From the NCBI RefSeq assembly GCF_002549795.1, contig NZ_CP021435.1, positions 3,989,031 through 4,053,030 of the forward strand: DNA of 64,000 bases, given 5' to 3'. Shown one piece after another: positions 58,839 through 64,000 of this stretch. The first letter of the stretch is position 1. Every line of letters begins with the position of its first letter. Made by a program: the position numbers and the translations under genes. Source of the stretch: Halomonas beimenensis (GTDB lineage: Bacteria; Pseudomonadota; Gammaproteobacteria; Pseudomonadales; Halomonadaceae). Below the pieces are notes generated by a model. That model was not told the DNA's origin, ran no database searches, and saw nothing but the letters and a program-made list of their open reading frames with translations.

Positions 58839-59681
58839 ATGCTGTCCTATCAACACGCCTACCACGCGGGGAACTTCGCCGACGTCCACAAGCATCTGAC
58901 GCTTTACGCCGTCATCGACCACCTGTTACGTAAAGATTCAGCTATTACGTATATAGACACCCATGCCGGTCGTGGCCTCTATCCCCTCGATGCCGAGGAG
59001 ACGGCGCGACTGGGGGAGTACCGCCAGGGGGTCGCGCGGCTCTGGCAGGGCCGGGCAGGTCTCGCCGAGGATCCCTTGCTGGGCGCCTGGCTGGCGGCCC
59101 TGGCCGATGTCCAGGCCGGCTCGGGGCTCGATCGCTACCCGGGCTCCCCCTGGTGGCTGGCCCGGCGCCTCAGGCCCCAGGACCGGCTTCGTCTCTTCGA
59201 GCTGCATCCCGGGGAACATGGCCACCTGGCCGGTCAGGAACTTCCCGAGAACGCCCGTCGCATCCATGGCGATGGCTTGGCGGGGCTGCTCAAGGGGCTG
59301 CCCGTGAGCACGCCACGGCTCTGCGTGCTGATCGACCCCAGCTACGAACGCAAGGCGGAGTACGGCGAGGTGGCGGAGGCCGTCCTGCAGGCCATGCGCA
59401 AGGCTCGCCATGCGCTGATGCTGATCTGGTACCCGCTGCTCCCTGCCGGCCGCCATCGGGCGCTGCTCGAGGGGCTTCGCGATGGCGGCCTGCGCAAGAT
59501 CTGGCGCAGCGAGCTGACGCTGGCGCCGCCGGGGGAGGAGGATGGCATGTACGGCAGCGGCATGCTGGTCGTGAATCCTCCCTGGGGACTGGAGCTACGG
59601 CTGGAGGATGCCATGGCGTTCGTGAGTCCGCTGCTGGGGGAGGCCTGCCGTCATCGAGGCGACTGGTGGGTAGAAGAGTGA
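58839..59681 (+). CDS. rlmJ: 23S rRNA A2030 N6-methyltransferase
   Basis: A 280-residue SAM methyltransferase. MLSYQHAYHAGNFADVHKHLTLYAVIDHLL is the RlmJ N-terminus; YIDTHAGRGLYPL is the SAM site, VLIDPSYERKAEY the catalytic DPPY-like motif, and MYGSGMLVVNPPWGLE near the C-terminus. ATG at 58839 matches the family; a GTG 12 bases upstream is less likely. Ends about 150 bases before the convergent mnmE. Confidence 0.94.
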   Translation: MLSYQHAYHAGNFADVHKHLTLYAVIDHLLRKDSAITYIDTHAGRGLYPLDAEETARLGEYRQGVARLWQGRAGLAEDPLLGAWLAALADVQAGSGLDRYPGSPWWLARRLRPQDRLRLFELHPGEHGHLAGQELPENARRIHGDGLAGLLKGLPVSTPRLCVLIDPSYERKAEYGEVAEAVLQAMRKARHALMLIWYPLLPAGRHRALLEGLRDGGLRKIWRSELTLAPPGEEDGMYGSGMLVVNPPWGLELRLEDAMAFVSPLLGEACRHRGDWWVEE

Positions 59682-59828
59682 AGGTCCCTCCCCGCTGTCG
59701 GTGGGGCAAGGCTCACGCCGGCCAACGACCCAGGGCAATCAACGTTGGAAGGCGAGGGGCCGGCTCACCGGAGCTGTCGCCGGATCCGCGCCGTGCGCCA
59801 GCGCTCACGGCAAACGCCCGGCCGGCCG

Positions 59829-61199
59829 TCACTTGCCGATGCAGAAGCTGCCGAAGATCTCGCCGAGCAGGTCGTCGGCGCTGAACTCGCCGGTGATCTC
59901 CCCCAGTGCCTGCTGGGCGTCGCGCAGGTCCTCCGCCAGCAGCTCACCCGCCCCGTAGCCGGCCAGCTGAGCCTGACCGTTCTCCAGGGCGACCTCGGCC
60001 CGGTCCAGGGCGTCCAGGTGGCGCCGACGGGCGGAGAAGCGCCCCTCGGTGGTAGCGGAGAAGCCCATGACCGCCTTGAGGTGCTCCTTGAGGTTATCCA
60101 CACCCTCTCCGGTCTTCGCCGAGAGCCGAACGACCGGGGTGGTTGTGGACGAGTCGAAGCCGGGCGCCTCGCGGCTGCTGTCCACCTTGTTGCGCACCAG
60201 GGTCAGCCGCGAGGCATCCGGCAGACGGGCGACGAACTCCGGCCAGATGGCCATCGGGTCCACGGCGTCGGTCGTGGTGGCGTCGACCAGCAGCAGGACC
60301 CGGTCGGCCTTCTCGATCTCCGTCCAGGCTCGGGCCACGCCGATGCGTTCCACGGCGTCGGGGGTATCGCGCAGGCCGGCGGTGTCGATGACGTGCAGCG
60401 GCATGCCGTCCAGGTGGATGTGTTCGCGCAGCACGTCGCGGGTGGTGCCCTCGATCTCGGTGACGATGGCGGTCTCCTGCTCGGTCAGGGCATTGAGCAG
60501 GCTGGACTTGCCGGCATTGGGGCGCCCGGCGATGACCACGTTCATGCCCTCGCGCATCAGGGCCCCCTGCGCCGCGGCGGCCCGCACCTCGGCGAGCTCG
60601 GCCTTGACCTCGCCCAGCCTGGCGGCCACATGGCCATCGGCGAGGAAGTCGATTTCCTCCTCGGGGAAGTCGATGGCGGCCTCCACGTACATGCGAAGCT
60701 CGATGAGCCGCTGTACCAGGCCCTCGACGCGGCGCGAGAACTCTCCCTGCAGGGAGCGCAGGGCATTCTCCGCGGCACCCCGGGAACTGGCCTCGATGAG
60801 GTCGGCGATGGCCTCGGCCTGGGCCAGATCGAGCTTGTCGTTGAGGAAGGCCCGCTCCGAGAACTCCCCGGGGCGTGCCAGTCGGGCCCCCAGCATCACG
60901 CAACGCTCGAGCAGCAGGTCCATGATCACCGGACCGCCATGGCCCTGGAGCTCCAGCACGTCCTCGCCGGTGAAGGAGTGCGGGCCCTCGAAGAACAGCG
61001 CGATCCCCTCGTCGATCATGCCCTGTGAGCCCCGGAAGGGCCCGTAGAGGGCATGGCGCGGCTCGGGGCAGTGTCCCAGCAGGCTGCCGGCGATCGCCCG
61101 GCAGGCCGGCCCCGAGACGCGAATGATGCCCACGCCGCCTCGTCCCGGCGGGGTGGCCAGGGCGGCGATGGTGTCCTGGGGATAGAGGCTCTCGGCCAT
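59829..61199 (-). CDS. mnmE: tRNA modification GTPase MnmE
   Basis: A 456-residue GTPase forming the MnmEG complex. N-terminal folate-binding domain ([22 protein letters not shown]), helical domain, and G domain with G1 [13 protein letters not shown]2 ending GTTRD, G3 DTAGLRDT, G4 RNKVD; the C-terminal FCIGK contains the catalytic Cys. ATG at 61199 follows GAGGAG; the longer frame upstream is not coding. A perfect DnaA box lies inside the gene at 60094. mnmG is 22 kb away. Confidence 0.96.
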   Translation of the reverse strand: MAESLYPQDTIAALATPPGRGGVGIIRVSGPACRAIAGSLLGHCPEPRHALYGPFRGSQGMIDEGIALFFEGPHSFTGEDVLELQGHGGPVIMDLLLERCVMLGARLARPGEFSERAFLNDKLDLAQAEAIADLIEASSRGAAENALRSLQGEFSRRVEGLVQRLIELRMYVEAAIDFPEEEIDFLADGHVAARLGEVKAELAEVRAAAAQGALMREGMNVVIAGRPNAGKSSLLNALTEQETAIVTEIEGTTRDVLREHIHLDGMPLHVIDTAGLRDTPDAVERIGVARAWTEIEKADRVLLLVDATTTDAVDPMAIWPEFVARLPDASRLTLVRNKVDSSREAPGFDSSTTTPVVRLSAKTGEGVDNLKEHLKAVMGFSATTEGRFSARRRHLDALDRAEVALENGQAQLAGYGAGELLAEDLRDAQQALGEITGEFSADDLLGEIFGSFCIGK

Positions 61200-61254
61200 C
61201 GATGACTCCTCGAGTGAGACGCGTCGCCATTGTCCGCGCCGGGTGCCGGAAACG

Positions 61255-61281
61255 CCAGACCCCCGCCGGGGCGGGGTCTGG
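61255..61281 (-). terminator. Hairpin between yidC and mnmE
   Basis: CCAGACCCC and GGGGTCTGG form a 9-base stem with a GC-rich loop, 26 bases after the yidC stop on the minus strand, followed by CGTTTCC. It is a possible partial terminator. Confidence 0.45.
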
Positions 61282-61306
61282 TGCGGGGGAACGGAAGTCC
61301 CCTGCG

Positions 61307-62986
61307 CTACTTGGTCTTCATGCCCTTGCCGACGCTGGGATCGGCCTCGATCTTGCGGGTGATCACGTACTGCTGGGCGATGGAGGTGATGTTGTTCACC
61401 ACCCAGTAGATCACCAGGCCGGCCGGGAACCACAGGAAGAAGAAGGTGAAGACGATGGGCAGCATCTTCATGATCTTCGCCTGGGTCGGATCCGGTGGGG
61501 TCGGGTTGAGCAGTTGCTGCACGAACATCGAGGCACCCATCAGGATCGGCAGGATGAAGAACGGATCCTTCACCGACAGGTCCTGGATCCAGAACACGAA
61601 GGGCGCGTGGCGCAGCTCCACGGATTCCAGCAGCATCCAGTACAGGGCGATGAACACCGGCATCTGCACCAGGATCGGCAGGCAGCCCCCCAGAGGATTG
61701 ATCTTCTCCTTCTGGTAGAACTTCATCATCTCCTGGGACATCTTCTGGCGATCGTCGCCGTACTGCTCCTTGAGGCGTTGCATCTCCGGGCCCAGCTTGC
61801 GCATGCGGGCCATGGACTTGTAGGCCTTGGCGGACAGCGGCCAGAGGGCGGCCTTGACCAGCAGGGTCAGGATGACGATGGACCAGCCCCAGTTGCCGAT
61901 CAGGTCATGGATGTGGTCGAGCAGCCAGAACAGCGGATTGGCGATGAACCACAGCCAGCCGAAGTCCACGGTCAGCTCCAGGTGCGGGGCGACCTCTTCC
62001 AGGCGATCCTGCACCTTGGGCCCCATGTACAGGGTCGCGGCCAGGGCTGCCTCGCCTCCTGCGGCCACGCTCTGGGTGGGGCCGGCGAAGGCGGCCACGT
62101 GGCGGCCGCGGGCGTCGGTGGTGGCGTAGTAGAGGTTCTGCTGGTCCTGGGGCGGGGCCCAGGCGGAGGCGAAGTAGTGCTGGATCATGGCGACCCAGCC
62201 GCCCTCGACGTCGCGGTTCTCGAAGTTGCCTTCCTCGATGGCCTCGAAATCGATCTTCTCGTAGCGGGTCTCCGGCGAGGAATAGGCGGCGCCCAGGAAG
62301 GAGCGCATGCCGAGCTTGGGGCCCGACGACGGATCGGGGCTGTCGTCTCGAGCCAACTGGCCGATGAAACGGGCGGTCACCGGCGCCTCGCCCCGGTTGG
62401 CGACCAGATACTCGACCCCGACGGCGTAGCTGTCTCGCTCGAAGGAGAAGCGTTTGATCACCTCGACGCCGTCCAGGGTGGCGGTCAGGTCGACCTCGAG
62501 CCGCTCCTGGCCGTCGGCGAGGCGGTACTCGGTCTTCTCGGGGCTGAAGGTGATCCGTCCCTGATGCCCCTCGAGCTGGAGACCGGAGCGAGCCACGTAG
62601 CTGAGCGAGGCATTGTCCGCCAGGAGCACGAAGGGCTGTTCCGAATCCAGTGCAAACTTGTGCTGGGGCAGGGCCGCGTAGACGATGTCGCCGCCCTGGG
62701 GATCGATGCGCAGGTCCAGCACGTCGGTGGTGACGGCCACCAGGTCTCGGCTCCGGGTCGCCGCGGCCTCGCCAGGAATGCCGCCGGCGATGTCGTCGGC
62801 GCCACGGCGCTCGGCCGGTACCGAGAGGTCGTCGCCATCGGCAGCCGCGGGCGCCTGGGCGTCGCCGGTGATGGCGGGGGCCTGCGGTGCCGTGGCCACC
62901 TGGCCGTAATCCTGATTCCACTGTACGACGATCAGGTAGGCGAGGATCGCCAGGGGAATCAGCAAGAGTAGTCGTTTTACGTCCAT
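61307..62986 (-). CDS. yidC: Membrane protein insertase YidC
   Basis: A 559-residue inner-membrane insertase. TM1 is [23 protein letters not shown]; a large periplasmic domain follows (about 60-335); the conserved core helices start near [85 protein letters not shown], and the C-terminal helices end in [27 protein letters not shown] at 62986 matches the family; a longer frame is not used. Confidence 0.97.
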   Translation of the reverse strand: MDVKRLLLLIPLAILAYLIVVQWNQDYGQVATAPQAPAITGDAQAPAAADGDDLSVPAERRGADDIAGGIPGEAAATRSRDLVAVTTDVLDLRIDPQGGDIVYAALPQHKFALDSEQPFVLLADNASLSYVARSGLQLEGHQGRITFSPEKTEYRLADGQERLEVDLTATLDGVEVIKRFSFERDSYAVGVEYLVANRGEAPVTARFIGQLARDDSPDPSSGPKLGMRSFLGAAYSSPETRYEKIDFEAIEEGNFENRDVEGGWVAMIQHYFASAWAPPQDQQNLYYATTDARGRHVAAFAGPTQSVAAGGEAALAATLYMGPKVQDRLEEVAPHLELTVDFGWLWFIANPLFWLLDHIHDLIGNWGWSIVILTLLVKAALWPLSAKAYKSMARMRKLGPEMQRLKEQYGDDRQKMSQEMMKFYQKEKINPLGGCLPILVQMPVFIALYWMLLESVELRHAPFVFWIQDLSVKDPFFILPILMGASMFVQQLLNPTPPDPTQAKIMKMLPIVFTFFFLWFPAGLVIYWVVNNITSIAQQYVITRKIEADPSVGKGMKTK

Positions 62987-63190
62987 GAGGGTTCTGCCCG
63001 ATGGGTGATGAACAATCCGATGGCGCAACGCAGGTTGCCCGCCCGACATACGCGAAAGCCTGCCGAGGGCAGGCTAACGTACGTCCGCCGAGCCTCGAGG
63101 TTCGGGGCTGCGGCGTCAAGCGAGGAGGCGTCTCGCGTGGTCATGCGCATGCAGGCTCCGTCTGGTGCCGACAGCGGCTGTCAGGGCATC

Positions 63191-63592
63191 TCATCGTCGA
63201 TTCGCCGCCAGGGCCTCGGGTGAGGCATCCGCCGACTTTCGCGCCTCGCGTTCCAGCCGTTTCCACATGCAGTGCAGCTGGCGGTGGACGGTGTCGTTGT
63301 CCAGTTCGTGGACGCCGCGTCTGGCGAGCAGCACGATATCCACAGCGGGCAGTCGATGCTGGCGGAGTCGGATGGATTCGCGCGCTAGGCGCTTCAGGCG
63401 ATTGCGGTCGACGGCACGACGCACGTTCTTCTTGCTGAAGATCAGACCGAGACGAGGATGTCCCAGTCCATTGGGGGTGGCCAGGGCCATCAGCCCCTTG
63501 CCGTGGACCTTGTAGACAGCCGTTTCGAAGACACGTCGATAGTCCCCGGCGGTCAGCAGTCGCAGCCGCCGGGAATAGCCCTGAGAGGACAC
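63191..63592 (-). CDS. rnpA: Ribonuclease P protein component
   Basis: A 133-residue basic protein subunit of RNase P. LLTAGDYRRVFETAVYKV and the RNR motif NVRRAVDRNRLKRLARESIR (about 55-75) are diagnostic. The start is GTG at 63592, 13 bases after the rpmH stop. The gap to yidC (204 bases) does not encode YidD, which usually lies here. Confidence 0.95.
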   Translation of the reverse strand: MSSQGYSRRLRLLTAGDYRRVFETAVYKVHGKGLMALATPNGLGHPRLGLIFSKKNVRRAVDRNRLKRLARESIRLRQHRLPAVDIVLLARRGVHELDNDTVHRQLHCMWKRLEREARKSADASPEALAANRR

Positions 63593-63605
63593 GCGAAGTC
63601 CGCGA

Positions 63606-63740
63606 TCAGGCGCTCAGGCGCTTGCGGCCCTTGGCACGACGGCGAGCCAGGACGGCGCGACCGTTCTTGGTGGCCATGCGTGCACGGAAGCCATGCGCGC
63701 GCTTGCGCTTGAGAACGCTGGGTTGAAAGGTGCGTTTCAT
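63606..63740 (-). CDS. rpmH: 50S ribosomal protein L34
   Basis: A 44-residue ribosomal protein with the family sequence [20 protein letters not shown] through [13 protein letters not shown]; 135 bases including stop. It is the first gene of the rpmH-rnpA-yidC-mnmE series. Confidence 0.97.
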   Translation of the reverse strand: MKRTFQPSVLKRKRAHGFRARMATKNGRAVLARRRAKGRKRLSA

Positions 63741-64000
63741 AACTCGTTATTCCCACGTGGTTTTTGGAACAAATCGGCGATTCAGAGGCGCCCGGGTTCC
63801 GGTGGGGAATCCGGGGGGATTCGGCTCAAGACCGGAAATTGTAGTGATTTCGAGCCGGACGCGCAATTTTTCCGTTCTCGGTATCGGCATGGGAGGCTGG
63901 CTGCCGGCGGGCGCTCCGCAATCGTCATTACTATAGTGGGTCTTTTATGATGCCTTGTTATTACTAGTGGGGATATCATCTGTGGATAAACAGGTTTAGA
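63741..64000. other. rpmH upstream region, left part of the dnaA-side origin
   Basis: The 260 bases to the window edge contain the rpmH leader and a perfect DnaA box (TGTGGATAA, 63981-63989) within an AT-rich stretch (from about 63930). In many gammaproteobacteria dnaA and oriC lie directly beyond rpmH; the window ends too early to show this. Confidence 0.6.

Noticed and set aside
63753..63760. CCACGTGG upstream of rpmH as a parS site
   Set aside because: Only the 8-base core fits; the flanks do not match TGTTNCACGTGAAACA, and a core this short occurs by chance. No convincing parS was found in the window.

Overview
This is a GC-rich gammaproteobacterial chromosome segment. Protein sequences and gene order suggest a Halomonas-like member of the Oceanospirillales: the ubiC-ubiA-phoB-phoR ... 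phoU-pstB-pstA-pstC-pstS order known from pseudomonads, plus the replication-origin neighbourhood (rpmH-rnpA-yidC-mnmE, mnmG-rsmG-parA-parB and a complete atp operon). The genus is an inference; no rRNA is present.

Layout. 0-11 kb: rubredoxin reductase, ubiquinone head-group synthesis (ubiC, ubiA) and the phosphate regulon (phoBR, cysZ, phoU, pstBAC, pstS-like), with PHO boxes before phoB and pstC. 11-26 kb: housekeeping and transport genes (thioesterase, Tat-type TRAP binding protein, uvrD, hexR-like regulator, sodium symporter, yecE, glmS-glmU, apbE, uppP, mgtE). 26-38 kb: atpIBEFHAGDC, parAB, rsmG and mnmG on the minus strand, with a DnaA-box-rich, AT-rich gap upstream of mnmG. 38-48.5 kb: polar amino-acid ABC transporter, erpA-like gene, argC, ClC chloride protein, hemJ, thiD, hemL and an ATPase/kinase-like gene.

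48.6-56.2 kb is the accessory centrepiece, visibly AT-richer outside the glycine-rich gene. It encodes a 402-aa exported Gly/Ala/Asn-rich protein, a 133-aa exported protein, an exported C39-type cysteine peptidase without an ABC transporter, a 215-aa exported protein with an ELRGG motif, a convergent outer-membrane beta-barrel, a VpsR-like sigma-54 activator and a CsgD-like LuxR regulator. A near-consensus sigma-54 promoter, an IHF-type site and an inverted-repeat candidate enhancer precede the structural genes. I read this as a biofilm-matrix or extracellular-fibre secretion system related in logic to Fap and curli but with a different subunit set. The function is inferred.

56.2-64 kb: rdgB-hemW, an OmpA-like lipoprotein, rlmJ, then mnmE, yidC, rnpA and rpmH on the minus strand, with a perfect DnaA box at the right edge where the dnaA/oriC region probably begins. 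Several intergenic gaps carry inverted-repeat elements that look like MITE or REP sequences. No tRNA, rRNA, CRISPR array or transposase gene was found.
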